Of a stretch of 64,000 nucleotides of DNA, positions 21,826-32,089 are shown piece by piece. Location of the stretch: NCBI RefSeq assembly GCF_963678635.1, contig NC_087067.1:59754594-59818593 (forward strand). Reading direction: 5' to 3'. The stretch comes from Symsagittifera roscoffensis (taxonomy: Eukaryota; Xenacoelomorpha; Acoela; Convolutidae). The notes under the pieces were generated by a model, which made no database searches, was not told the DNA's origin, and worked only from the letters and a program-made list of their open reading frames with translations. Numbering within the stretch: the first letter of the stretch is position 1; the number at the start of each line of letters is the position of its first letter. A program made the position numbers and the translations under genes.

Positions 21826-22500
21826 TTGACTTTTAATAATCGAAGCTTAGTAGATATAAACAGAAGAACAAAGTTTTCAAATACTCTAAATACACACGAT
21901 TACGACATTTTATGCTTAACAGATTTTTGGTTAACTTGTGTTATCCCATCACCAGCCCTTTTCCTAAACAGTTCTCAGGTATATAGAAAAGATCGAATGA
22001 CAGATGATGATTGTAAAACAAAAGATGGTGAGTGTTAATTGCAATCAAAAACGACATTCTTCACGATCATCTCCCATTACAAAATGAACATTCCGATTTT
22101 ATACCCATCAAAATTAAACCTAAAAAAGACAGCGCAGTTTTGCTTTGTTGCATATACAATGCTCCGTACCCAAGTGTCTACCAATGGGAAATTAAGGATT
22201 TGAAAACCTTATTAGAAAATATTCAGCTTAAGGCAAAGGAGTGTCAATGTAATCTGATCATTTTAACAGGTGACTTAAATCTATCAGAAACGAACTGGTT
22301 AACTATGTCATCAAATCTTGATTACGAAAACAAATAATTGATGCACTTGTAGAAAAATGCACGATTGATCAGTTAGACGTCGTCCTAGCCAATAATCCAG
22401 ATTACATGATCAACTGCGAATATGATAATATTTTACAGATTGATCTTATGCAAAACGACAAAAGTTTTTCCGACCATAAACCAATTGTTACAACCATCGA
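21826..22500 (+). pseudogene. CR1 ORF2 AP-type endonuclease
   Basis: Begins NNRSLVDINRRTKFSNTL with THDYDILCLTDFWLT (where CR1 elements have TE.WL). It continues with LIILTGDLNLSETNW (GD.N motif), and SFSDHKPIV supplies the catalytic SDH. Frames change at about 22030 and 22340, with a stop after YENK. It would nick the target DNA for target-primed reverse transcription. Confidence 0.75.
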
Positions 22501-23192
22501 CCTCGAAAAGGATGAAACGCAATTTGCAGTAACTGATATAAATTACGCTTTTAACAAGGCTGACTGGGACGAACTTATTAAAAGTGTCCTCCAGGAATCC
22601 TTTCAACCGTATTGCTATAGTAATGTAGATGAATTGTTAAAGGAATGGTACGAATGGTTGTGTAAGAAAAGAGATAAACACATACCAAAAATTACCAAAC
22701 ATAGATACCAGCTAACCCCTGGATTTCCAATGTTACATCAAATCTTATGAATAAGCTGAAAACAATGAAAAAACGAAAAAGTGCAGTTCTTAGCAAATTG
22801 ATTAAACTCAAACGCCTTGAAAAGCAAGTCAAACTTGAATCCGAGAAATACCACGCTGAATATGAAAAATCAGTATTTGAAGGAACAACGTTCAATAAAA
22901 TACAGAAATACCTGAAATGTTTACGAAAAAGACCCTCAATTCCCCCAACAGTAAATATTGATAAGACATTAGCGTCAATAAATGTTGAAAAAGCTGAAGT
23001 TTTTAATCAATACTTCGCGTCGGTCTTCAGTAAATCTAATATGCCTGTATAAGAACAAAATAACATACTAAACACAGCTAACTACACTGAAGAACGAAAA
23101 AGCGACATATTGTTTGAACTTCATTGAATATCAACCGGACCCGATAAAATTGGAAACACACTCTTAAAAAAGTGTCACAAAACTTTATTATG
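22501..23192 (+). pseudogene. CR1 ORF2 linker and start of reverse transcriptase
   Basis: A helical, Lys-rich connector (RLEKQVKLESEKYHAEYEKS; VFNQYFASVFSKSN) typical of the region between endonuclease and RT, followed after a stop by ISTGPDKIGNTLLKKC, which is RT motif 0/1. The polymerase palm (F/YADD) is missing; the element ends near 23192. Confidence 0.7.
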
Positions 23193-24063
23193 ATTAGGAT
23201 CATTATTATGATTATTATTAGTATTATTAATAATATCATTTTTATTACAATATAACGACGGAAAGTAAAACTATATCAGATAACGACTGGCTAGCGTCAC
23301 GATAGAGCTTCACGTGCTTTTTACCGTCTCTACCAAGGCAAGTTCAAAATGGTCCTCATAACATATGGTCATCTAGTTGTTACTGCTTAAAGGCTATCAT
23401 GCGAGTCGCGGGAACTTACTTAGTGGCTTGCAAGATAGTGACCTCATGGCTCGTTCTCAGTATCCCCAGACCACGGGGTCACTCCTAAAAACGGGGTAGA
23501 TACATTATCTTTAAAACAATTTACCATATTACTATTATAAGAAAATTAAAAAGTTTAATCAAAGGTTTTCGCGTCTTTCCAATACTTTTTTCACCAATCT
23601 GCACTTTCAGGACCTGACTTGGACCTTTCAGGATAAAACATCTTTTCTGACTTCCAATGTCAATGTCTTGATTTAAAACTTTTATTCTTAGGTTTTAAAA
23701 GGTGTTAGTTTGCAGGACAGCAGTCCTGCCAAACAACACGCTAAAATTATCCTACTATGATTCTTCTATTCGGAAATTTTAGTCGTTACTGGTCCTGAAT
23801 ATTAAAATTAAGAAACTCTGTGGTTAGAAAGAACAATGAAACAATCTCTCTCTTCGAGAGGTTACCCAACTCTTTCACATCACCACAAAGTGATCAGTCG
23901 TCCTAGCTGATTAAAAACAGTCATGCAGGCTGGGATACTTTATTATATTCTCAACTCAAGCCTTTATAAATAAGTAGTAAGTGTCTCTAAAGCCACTAAC
24001 TAAAATCAAAATGCAAATTTTTAAATGCAACAAATTCTTTAATGTTCAAAGCTCAACTAAACG
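23193..24063. other. intergenic, no gene seen
   Basis: Starts with an ATT-rich run, then more balanced sequence with a GCAGGAC/GTCCTGC hairpin near 23715. No ORF or repeat match to the rest of the window was noticed. Confidence 0.3.
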
Positions 24064-24571
24064 AGTAGTAGATGTTGGAGGTTAAGTGGGGGGGGGGGGG
24101 GGGGGGTGCATGGAAGACCCCATGTATTAAGATACGTTATAGATTTCCGGTCTTCCATGCTATGTATTAAGATTGGGTATAGAGTCTACAATGTATTAAG
24201 ATAGGGAATACCGATGGTAAGGTTTTATGGTTTGTGTGATGGTAAGATAATGGTAAGAAAATCGTAATTTTTTAAGTTTTTGTGTGGAAATGTCTAGTTT
24301 TTTTCGCAAAATGTTGGCGAAGGTTAACTACGTGTAGGTTGTGTAATGAAGGACTTTTGATTAGTTTTTTGATACATGGTAAGTCAATGGTAAGAGTTTT
24401 TGGGTAAATTTTTATGAAAAAGTTTTCAAAAAAACTTCAAAAAACGATAAGGTTAGCTATTATTTGACCTATTTATTAAATAATCTTACTTTCTATCTAA
24501 TTGAAACGATAATTTTACTTTCTATCTAATTGAAACAATGCTGAAACCTACTGAAACTTCGAAAAAATTCA
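24064..24571 (+). repeat. left terminal inverted repeat
   Basis: About 508 bp matching 39725-40253 in reverse orientation, with few substitutions and one ~25-bp indel. Internal structure: a run of 19 G (24088-24106), three copies of TGTATTAAGATA-type words, five ATGGTAAG words (near 24210-24390), and TTTCTATCTAATTGAAAC twice. TIRs of protein-primed elements carry the replication origin. Confidence 0.9.
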
Positions 24572-24586
24572 AGTTTTTTGAGAAAA

Positions 24587-24690
24587 AATTGCAAAAATTT
24601 CAAGTATTTGGAAAAAATTGCAAAAGTTTCAAGTATTTGGAAAAAATTGCAAAAATTTCAAGTATTTGGAAAAAATTGCACAAATCTCAT
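24587..24690 (+). repeat. 29-bp tandem repeat
   Basis: About 3.5 copies of TTTCAAGTATTTGGAAAAAA followed by TTGCAAAAA, immediately inside the left TIR. Confidence 0.8.
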
Positions 24691-24699
24691 AATTTTGGC

Positions 24700-26927
24700 T
24701 AATGTATTGTTGCTTTTGATCTAATTTTAAACATACTTTTACTTATAGATTTTAAAGATAAGCTAAGACTATATGTTAATTGGCATTATGTTGAGACAAT
24801 GATACAAAATTTTGAATAAAAAATGACTTTTTCAATAATTTTTTCTCAAAATATTGAAATACGATGAAGTTTACCTTAATTTGAGCTAAATATTTGGTTA
24901 TACAATACTGAAAAGAAGGTTCATAGTAGCAGAATCAATTTTGAAACTTCCGGAAAACAGTAAAATTAGTCGTAATTTTCGAGAAGGTAAAATAAAAATT
25001 AATCAAATTTACATGAAATTTTCCATTTCGAACCTTTACTTTGGTTTTTAACTGTTTTTTTTGTCCAGTTCAGGGATTATTTTTAGGAATCTCAATTCAA
25101 ATGAACATTAAGGGTAATATCCTATGAAATTTCTAAATCAAACTCCATGATTCAAACTCCATGATTCTCATTTTTTTTCTCCTTGAATTACCCAAATTTG
25201 TACAAAAGTTACAACTTGTGAGAAATTTTTCATTTTAAAAATTAGAAATTTCTGATTATTGATAAAAAATTAACGGTTTATTGCTAAAATTGTTTAAAAT
25301 GGGATAAATGTTTCTCAAAAATTTATTCGATATTGCCTCAAATTCAACAAAAACTTCTTCATAACTGATGATTATCTCTCTGTTGCTTCTGCAACATAAC
25401 TTTCAAGATTTTCCGTAGAGTTTTTCCATGTTATTCTTGCTTTCTGTTTAAAACATGTTTTCGCTATTGAACACACTTTACTAGAAAATTTAGTCAAAAC
25501 TGGAGAATTTAGGAGGAAAATAGTATCAATTGAACGAACAATTTGCTAGCAGAGATGAAATTAGAACTGATACCGTATGATAATTACAATAAAAAATGTT
25601 AAAATCTTCCTCTAGGTTCCCCTGTCCAGTTGCTATTGTAAACTATTTAAGCAAAAATACACATTTTGGAATCATTAACTATCAGTTTTCTTGCAAAATA
25701 GTTATTAACTCGCTTTTTTTCTTAATTTATGACGGAAATTTTCTCAAAAATATCCAAGTGAGAAAGAATTGGTGCTAGTTAAAGCATTCAAAAATATATG
25801 TACACAATGAGAATATAAAGGTGTATTTTTACGATCTAAGAACAAATTAGGAGCAGCTCTATTATTTATAATCTGAAAATCTCCATAAATACGCAAGAGA
25901 ACCTAGTTCCTAACATCTACAATATAAAAACTTCTGAAAGAGTGAGTCTCAAAAAATTGATTTAGCAAAGCAAGGTGTAAACTGGAACAATTGTGTAATT
26001 TTCCGATTTTTATTAAGAAAAAAACTCTATGTAGTAAAAATGTAGTAATGTATTGTATATAGTGTTGTATATTCTATGTAGTATTATGTAGCAAGGAAAA
26101 GTAGATCTTGAATGCAAGTTTTCGATTTATGCTTTATGTATCTTCTTCCAAAAGATGTCGAATTGGGTTTGTTTTTCAAAAATTATCTTCAAAAGATTTG
26201 ATCTTTCATATAAAGTACCAAATAAATCAAATGATAACAATTTTTTCTAATGAATTACGGATAAATATAAGACTTTGAGAATTTTTATGTTGGATTTTTT
26301 TTTCTCTCTTTATAAGCTAAATTTTAGTAAAATTATCTCAAATCTCTTAAGGATTAAATTGAGTTTCTATCTCATTTTAGCATTTTCTCAGTTTCTGCTT
26401 CATCTACTTTCTACCAAATGAATCCAATTTGAGCAAATTTTTACTTGAAAATTGAATTTTAGATGGAAAAATGTATCATTTCAACGAACGATCAATAATC
26501 CGAAGCTGAATTAAAACCATAAACCCTTTACTAAAAAGCTTTAAAGGATTTTCTCAAGCTCATAACTGTATAATGCTGTTTTAAATCTGAATTTCTTTCA
26601 AAGTTTAGCAAAAAATACATCTTTTCCAGGTCATTTATCAATTTCTTTTCTGAAATTATCAAAAAATCAATAGAAAAACATTATTCTTAATAAGTCAAAC
26701 CACAGTATCTGCTTAAAAAACTCTGCTCTATGAACACTTTTACAAGCACAAAACAAGGAAAACTTTAAAATAGCAACTACAAAAAACCTTTCAATTAGTT
26801 GATGTTTTCCAAATATCCAAGTTTTACAATTTTTAGGTGAATACTTAAACACTCATTAGCATATGTTATGCACTTAACTACAAATTTATCACAACAAATC
26901 TCCGCAAGCTTGCAATCAATGGAGTTT
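24700..26927. other. AT-rich left arm of the element, no gene found
   Basis: Over 2 kb with no open frame above 61 codons and no exon I can support. If the element once carried integrase or capsid genes, this is a place they could have been lost. Decayed coding sequence cannot be excluded by eye. Confidence 0.35.
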
Positions 26928-27392
26928 TTACTGTTGATTAAAAGTTTTCGGATCGAGTTCCATGGAAAGCTTCACGACAATTTGAACTCGATTTTTGCTG
27001 TCTTTAACATCAATCAAAACCTTTGAATAAAAAAATAAATGATAGTTCAGGTAATGTAATGAAAACACTGTATAATTACTGACTTGATTTGTTACAATTG
27101 CTGAGACTTTTCAGATTCAGTAAAAACTAATAATCATAGTAATTTCTAAGTTTTTCAAAAAAAAAAAACTTAAAAATTTTACCTTTTCCTGAAGTGTGTT
27201 TGGAGTCTGCTGAGCACATAATTTAATATTGTGATGAGAATGCTTCTTCTTGAAATGATTAGCGAGTTCCTCGCTGCTATAAGTATAAAAATTACAATTA
27301 GAACACTTCAAAACACCACATGTTGTACGATGTCTTGATGCATCTTTGTGAGTGTAACATGCAACTCTTTCGTTTCTATTGAGTGAAGGCAT
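26928..27392 (-). CDS. small zinc-finger gene, two exons (paralogue of the PolB-leading ORF)
   Basis: Exon 1 (27183-27392) starts at ATG and encodes MPSLNRNERVACYTHKDASR, with an incomplete first finger, then a C2H2 finger CSNCNFYTYSSEELANHFKK-KH; donor GAAAAG|GTAAAA. Exon 2 (26928-27020), acceptor TTCAAAG, phase 0, encodes VLIDVKDSKNRVQIVVKLSM to TAA. Total 100 aa. Both ends match the ORF at 35229-35714 (start MPTLNRNEKVKC; end FLVDTEMENGRHKVFNFQIS), which lacks the intron and has a third finger. A DNA-binding regulator is likely. The CCAAT array lies just upstream. Confidence 0.65.
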
Positions 27393-27599
27393 CTCAATAG
27401 TAATGAAAAATTAAATGGGAGATTTAAAATGTACCAAATTTTTAGATAAGGTGAGTTGAATAGCCTCAAAAAATGAATAAAAGTAAATAAAAACAGCAAA
27501 CTTATTAACCAATTGTTTTGAACGAGAAAGAAAGTCTGAATGGATATGCTATTTAGCCTAGCTGAAACAAAAATCATCCAATCTCACCATGGAATTTTT

Positions 27600-27885
27600 A
27601 AAAGTATCAACCAATCAGAATCGAGCATTAATTACAAGGAAACTTTTATCTTTTCTGATATCAACCAATCAGAAATGAGCTTCAATAGTCATATGATTTT
27701 CGACAAATTCAATGTCAACCTATCAGAATTGAGCTTCAAAAGTCATGAAATTTTCAAGAAATTTAAAGTCAACCAATCAGAGTTGAGCTCTTCTTCTCAT
27801 GAAATTTTCAACAATTTCTTTAACTTTTGTAGATTTTGAGGATACTTTCACAGACATTATTTGTGTTAATAACCAATCAGAATGA
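27600..27885. promoter_or_regulatory. 54-bp-period CCAAT-box array
   Basis: TCAACCAATCAGA or a one-base variant occurs at 27611, 27665, 27719 (CCTATCAG) and 27773, exactly 54 bp apart, with another at 27873. The rest of the unit (GAGCTTCAAAAGTCATGAAA) is also conserved. CCAAT with this flank (CCAATCAG) is the NF-Y binding consensus. It lies upstream of the minus-strand zinc-finger gene starting at 27392. The repeats create an 18-residue-periodic open frame that I regard as non-coding. Confidence 0.6.
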
Positions 27886-28033
27886 AGTAATCACAGATTT
27901 TAAACACTTTGTAGATCAGAACCAGACTATGTTTATGAAATTTCTTAATCAATAAATTTTATTGAATTTTTCCAACATAACTAGGATTTGAAGTTTGATA
28001 CCCTAGTGGGATAAATGAGATTTCTTGTCTAGT

Positions 28034-28588
28034 TTATATTGTTTTTTCGATTTTCAATTCAAATTTTGAAATTTCGATCAAAATTTTTCCGATTTGTTCT
28101 ATTTCTAACCAGTGAAAAAAGAAATTACCAAAATATACGTTTTTATCGTTTTCTTTTTGGTATATTGTAGTATAAACAACCGGAAGTCTATTAAATTTGG
28201 ATAAACGATCAAAAGATATTCTGACAAATCTGGATTTTGTATTTGTATCAAATTCAAAACAGTAATCGAATTGATGTTCCTTATCTCCAATTTCTGTTTC
28301 ATAGGCTCTTCCATTGTTTTGTTTTTTACTGATCGACCACCCAATCTGAGTTAACTCTTCTAAATAAAAACATTATTGATAAATCTGACAGTACTCTTCT
28401 TTTTTGTAATCTCCTCTCCATCTTTTTAACAAAACTATTGAACTTTCTGTGTTTCTATACAAATTAAAACTAATACAATCTCCATCAACTTCATCTGTCC
28501 ACCACTCTTGTATTTTTTTGTAGTAGTTCAATTTTAAAATCTGATAAATGTTCAATTCAGACATTGAAAACGCTTTTGATGGAAACAT
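28034..28588 (-). CDS. unknown element gene, two parts (possible ssDNA-binding fold)
   Basis: Part 1 (about 28373-28588) starts at ATG: MSELNIYQILKLNYYKKIQE, then WWTDEVDGDCISFNLYRNTE. Part 2 (28034-28359) follows a TTATTTAG acceptor and reads without stop (FDYCFEFDTNTKSRFVRISF; PVVYTTIYQKENDKNVYFGN) to TAA 28034. The exact donor is unclear, so an intron or a frameshift may separate them. Order and residue pattern resemble the neighbouring gene at 29094-29645 (shared xENDxxxV..N....E....IL), so the two are probably paralogues. No named family. Confidence 0.45.
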
Positions 28589-29093
28589 TTTTCTTACTGA
28601 AATATATGAAGAAACTTAAAAAACTCGAATTGTTTTATCATTTTTAAAGTATTTTGTAGTAAAATTCACCGTAAATATTTCAATATTATTTAGAGTCTAA
28701 TTAGTTTCAAGGAAATTCATGTAGCCAATAAAAACTTCAAATTAGGGCAGAAAAAAATTGAAAACAACCAATGAAATTCAAAAAATCTAAAAAAAATAAT
28801 GATAGTGTTTTCAATTAAATATACATTCTTGTTTGCAATTTTCTTAAATTGAGGCAAAATTTAGCTAAATTGTGATGAAAACAGTTATTAAATAAATTCA
28901 TCAGTAATTTCATAAACAAATACTGGAAAATCATTTCATAATTGGTTAGTGTTTTATGTCAATTTTGATTAAATTGTATGTTTTGTCTGACTTTTCCTCA
29001 GATATTATAGCTCTAAATATACACTTTAGTGAGAAAAAATAGTTTTGAACCAATAATATCTCAATTACCAAACATGCAAAACATCACAAAGCT
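28589..29093. other. AT-rich intergenic, no feature seen
   Basis: Spacer between two minus-strand genes of the element; no CCAAT or CRE array noticed. Confidence 0.3.
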
Positions 29094-29645
29094 TTACTGA
29101 GGTTTACAATTATCAACAAACATAAAGTCTCCCAATATTTGGGACAGTTCTTTGAATTCATTCAAAGTATAGTTGACATATGCAACTTGCTTCAAGTCTT
29201 CATTTTCCTTTGCGGTGAAGAGTCGAATCTGAATGTAGGGTGGCTTGCTCACGTTGTACTTCTTGATTGTGACACACACCCTCCTCATGTTGTACATTGC
29301 TATTTCATATACTCTATTACAGATGTCGAGCTCCTGATCCATCGTTGATTCTCTGCCAGATTTGGCTTCATATATAGGTACGAGTCCAAGATTTTCAGCA
29401 TCGTGAATAATAGTATTCCGTATTGCGGATATTGCTTCGCCTTCTTTTTCACTAAGATAGACTTGTTGAGATTTTTCAAATTGTCCCAAATCATTTATTT
29501 TTAATAGTTGAAAGCACGGTTCCAAGCATATTTTTCCCTTGTAGGATTTTTGGAACCAAACAAATCTCCCAATTCTTTTTTGATTTTTTGAAAATTCAAT
29601 ATAGTTGGAACTATCAACTTTTCTCGAGTACATTTTGAAGAACAA
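29094..29645 (-). CDS. 183-aa element protein, possible PC4/PUR-like ssDNA-binding
   Basis: Intact ORF from ATG 29645 to TGA 29094. Two segments show the strand-strand-strand-helix rhythm of PC4 or PUR domains: RIGRFVWFQKSYKGKICLEP ... VYLSEKEGEAISAIRNTI, and RRVCVTIKKYNVSKPPYIQI ... VNYTLNEFKELSQILGDF. In PC4 the second strand (..IR.F/Y) and the L.EW/F..L helix take these places. ssDNA binding would suit an element with its own polymerase. The assignment is by pattern only. Divergently transcribed from the plus-strand gene at 29838 across a CArG/AP-1 promoter. Confidence 0.5.
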   Translation of the reverse strand: MFFKMYSRKVDSSNYIEFSKNQKRIGRFVWFQKSYKGKICLEPCFQLLKINDLGQFEKSQQVYLSEKEGEAISAIRNTIIHDAENLGLVPIYEAKSGRESTMDQELDICNRVYEIAMYNMRRVCVTIKKYNVSKPPYIQIRLFTAKENEDLKQVAYVNYTLNEFKELSQILGDFMFVDNCKPQ

Positions 29646-29707
29646 ACTGATCAGATGAGGAGAAATGAGAGAAATGACTTTGAGTTTAAATGAAAATGAA
29701 AGTAAGC

Positions 29708-29810
29708 AGTATGAGTCATCGCCATTTCCATATATGGAAGTAGTACCAAATATGGAAGGATTTCCCTATATGGAAGCTGCGTAGGCGTTACTACTACTAT
29801 ATAACTCCAT
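29708..29810. promoter_or_regulatory. divergent promoter with CArG boxes, AP-1 site and TATA
   Basis: Between the ATGs at 29645 (minus) and 29838 (plus): TGAGTCA (29712-29718, AP-1 consensus), CCATATATGG (29728-29737, perfect CArG), CCAAATATGG (29746-29755, perfect CArG), CCCTATATGG (29764-29773, one mismatch), GCGTAGGCGTTACT (29780-29793), and TATATAA (29798-29804), about 34 bp before the plus ATG. CArG plus AP-1 is the layout of serum-response immediate-early promoters, bound by SRF and Fos/Jun. Confidence 0.65.
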
Positions 29811-29837
29811 CATTTTCTGCAAAATTCATTTTTCCCA

Positions 29838-30440
29838 ATGGCAGCTGCTATGTGTCAAGCTCTTCCCAGCTTTTATTCAGATTATAATAGTAAATCATTG
29901 TTTATTTCTGTTTCCAACTATTTTTACGAAAAATACATAGTAACCCAAGATTATTGCGTCTCTACTCACGATTCTTTCTGTTCCTTGGGAAATTCCAAAT
30001 TTCATATAATTTTAATTGGAACTTCCCTTAGCCAAATTCTTCAGAGATTAGACAAATATCAATACATATATCAAGAAATTGATTGTCTTTACACTTTGTA
30101 CAAGCACAAATTCTTTTCGAGTATTGTCACATCAAGTGGGGAAGTCTTCAATCAGCTTAGTTGTGGAGTGCAGCATAATTTACGATGGAAAGGAGCAGAA
30201 AAAACACCAAGCGTATCAAGGAAACGACTTGTTCGCAAAAAATTCAAAAAACATTATCTAAGTTCTAATCAAAAACTTGCATCTACGCAACTCTTGGTTC
30301 AGCATTTTTAGACAGAATTCGTAAAGGACAAAACTAAAAATATGAACATGATTTGTTAAAAATAATTGACTGTTTTATTGATGGTTATGGATTTGTAAAT
30401 AGTGATCATGTCAATTTTTCAATAAAAAACTTCTGATATT
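29838..30440 (+). pseudogene. element gene downstream of CArG promoter, frameshifted
   Basis: Starts at ATG 29838 just after the TATA box: MAAAMCQALPSFYSDYNSKS, then LFISVSNYFYEKYIVTQDYC. After about 100 codons an alternative frame (ending near 30261) reads more naturally (VECSIIYDGKEQKKHQAYQG), so a frameshift near 30150 is likely. The last part (ASTQ...FxxRIRK...FIDGxG.VNS) is recognisable out of frame and again in a degraded copy at 32090-32330. No known family. It may be an early gene, judging by promoter and position. Confidence 0.45.
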
Positions 30441-30594
30441 CCATCTATTTTCTCTCATATGTTTACAAAGTTACCATTAATTACCGAAACAAAAATCACC
30501 GTTGTCAAAAACATTTGCAAAAAAATTTTCAATCATGTAAGAAAGATGTAATATTTCTTTTGATTTTCAAAAAGTTGCAAAAAATCATTTCAAT

Positions 30595-30885
30595 TTTTTT
30601 TAACAAGTTGTAAAAAGTGTTTCAATTTTTTTTTGACATAATGCGAAAAATGTTTCAACTTTTTTGAGAAGATGCGAAAAGTGTTTTACTTTTTTAACAA
30701 GATGTGAAAAGTGTTTCACTTTTTCACTACAAATGCGAAAAGTGTTTTACTTTTTTCGACAAAATGCGAAAAGTGTTTCAATTTTTCACTACAAATGCGA
30801 AAAGTGTTTTACTTTTTTCGACAAAATGCAAAAAGTGTTTCAATTTTTCTACAAAAAGCTAAAAGTGTGTACAAGATGCAATATC
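30595..30885 (+). repeat. ~40-bp minisatellite
   Basis: About seven copies of AATGCGAAAAGTGTTTYACT plus TTTTTCRACAA-type spacer. It produces two spurious repetitive Cys/Phe/Lys open frames. Confidence 0.8.
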
Positions 30886-31119
30886 GATTAGGTAACTTTT
30901 TACTTGCGTACAGTTTTTCTAGTGTTTTTCCGAATTTTTGTGCAAAAATTAATCAAGTTTTTTAACATGTGTGCGAGTTCGGAGCACTTAACTAAGTTCT
31001 AATTGTTTTTCAATGGTTTACCTTGAACCTCTCATCTATTCTCATAATTAAAGTGAAATTGAAGAAATTAATTACAGAAAACGAAGTCAAAACCAAACAA
31101 CCTTTATTTACAAAAACAT

Positions 31120-31611
31120 TTAATCAAAGTACTGTCGAGCAGCAGAAGAGTTCTGGAGGTTCTCTATAGAACGCAGAGCTGGACGAGGTTGTAGTGGTTG
31201 TTGTGGAACTGGAGGTGTCATTGTTTCTGAGAAACCCTCATCTTCATCTATTGTGATGGGGTTTTCGACTGATCCTTCCTCCTCCCAAGGAAAGAGGAAG
31301 TCGTCGACTGGTTGAGCCACAAATCTTGAGTCCGGAATCTCGGGATAGTTCATTCCCACATGATCCGAAACTTCCCCCATCATTTGCATTGTTCCAAGTT
31401 GGTTTTCTGTGATGGGAACTTGCATCATATGATGCTCGCTGAAATCCATTCGCATCAATTCCACCATGTGCCAGACTTGGATTGGGATGTCCATTTGTGC
31501 TAGAAAAACTCCAGAGACTGTTTCTCGCACTTGAATTTGTACTAGATCAGGCAAAAATTCTACAGAGTACATAAGGTTGCTGTTTTGCACTGAGAAGATC
31601 ATTTTGAGCAA
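31120..31611 (-). CDS. 163-aa element protein, PC4-like pattern with acidic tail (copy 1)
   Basis: Intact ORF, ATG 31611. Residues 1-55: MIFSVQNSNLMYSVEFLPDL, VQIQVRETVSGVFLAQMDIP, IQVWHMVELM, which follows the PC4/p15 rhythm (strand ending in IR, turn, strand, then a W-containing helix). Residues ~95-135 are acidic (DDFLFPWEEEGSVENPITID-EDE), with a possible SUMO-interacting motif, then Pro/Gln-rich and a C-terminal SIENLQNSSAARQYFD. Paralogue of 33105-33614. Possible ssDNA-binding or transcription-cofactor protein with an acidic activation-like tail; pattern-level inference. Confidence 0.55.
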   Translation of the reverse strand: MLKMIFSVQNSNLMYSVEFLPDLVQIQVRETVSGVFLAQMDIPIQVWHMVELMRMDFSEHHMMQVPITENQLGTMQMMGEVSDHVGMNYPEIPDSRFVAQPVDDFLFPWEEEGSVENPITIDEDEGFSETMTPPVPQQPLQPRPALRSIENLQNSSAARQYFD

Positions 31612-31749
31612 TAAGATGACTAAAAGAGCAAAAAAACAAAAAAGAACTGAGAGGAGGGGGAACCTTACAAAAAATAAGTTGAAATTAGGATGTTTAGAGC
31701 TGAGAGAGGAGGTAGTGGACGGTAGTTAAGTTGAAAATAAAATGATTTT

Positions 31750-31990
31750 TAGTTAGGAGTGAGGGGTATCTTCACCTGAAGTGTGTAGGTTCAACCTATC
31801 AAAATGGATTTTCCTTATTTGGATTGTAGCTGTGACCAATCACGTTTCAGTTTCCTTTTATGGATTTCTAATAGAAAACTCGGGTCCAATCGGAAACAAA
31901 GCTCCATTTTGATTCTTGTCGTTTCCAATCACAAAAATGTTCATTTTTATTCAAGTTGTCGTATCCAATCAGAGGAACCTTTCAAGGACT
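31750..31990. promoter_or_regulatory. CCAAT-box cluster, copy 1
   Basis: CCAATC at 31836, 31886, 31925 and 31965 (spacing 39-50 bp) upstream of the minus-strand ORF starting at 31611. The same cluster is conserved at 33785-34000. Confidence 0.5.
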
Positions 31991-32089
31991 TAAGTCTTCC
32001 AAATAAGTAAAAATATACACAAAAACAATCGCAAAAACAAATGACCAAAAGTTGTTTGCTGTAAAATTAAGAAATATTGCCGATATGAG

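Larger units (their letters stand above)
20060..23192 (+). mobile_element. CR1-like non-LTR retrotransposon, 3'-truncated
   Basis: Ordered remnants of one LINE: esterase domain, PHD-type zinc finger, coiled coil plus ORF1 C-terminal domain, AP endonuclease, linker, and the first residues of reverse transcriptase (STGPDKIGNTLLKKC), ending abruptly at an ATT-rich run. Esterase and PHD domains in ORF1 are characteristic of CR1-group elements. Several frameshifts and stops. LINEs are normally truncated at the 5' end, so loss of the whole RT at the 3' side implies later deletion or rearrangement. Confidence 0.8.

Noticed and set aside
27540-27839. 99-codon plus-strand ORF with 18-residue repeats
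   Set aside because: It is the translation of the 54-bp CCAAT-box repeat (54 is a multiple of 3); no protein-like conservation beyond the DNA unit.
30664-30965. Cys/Phe/Lys-repeat ORFs
   Set aside because: Translation of the ~40-bp minisatellite in two frames.
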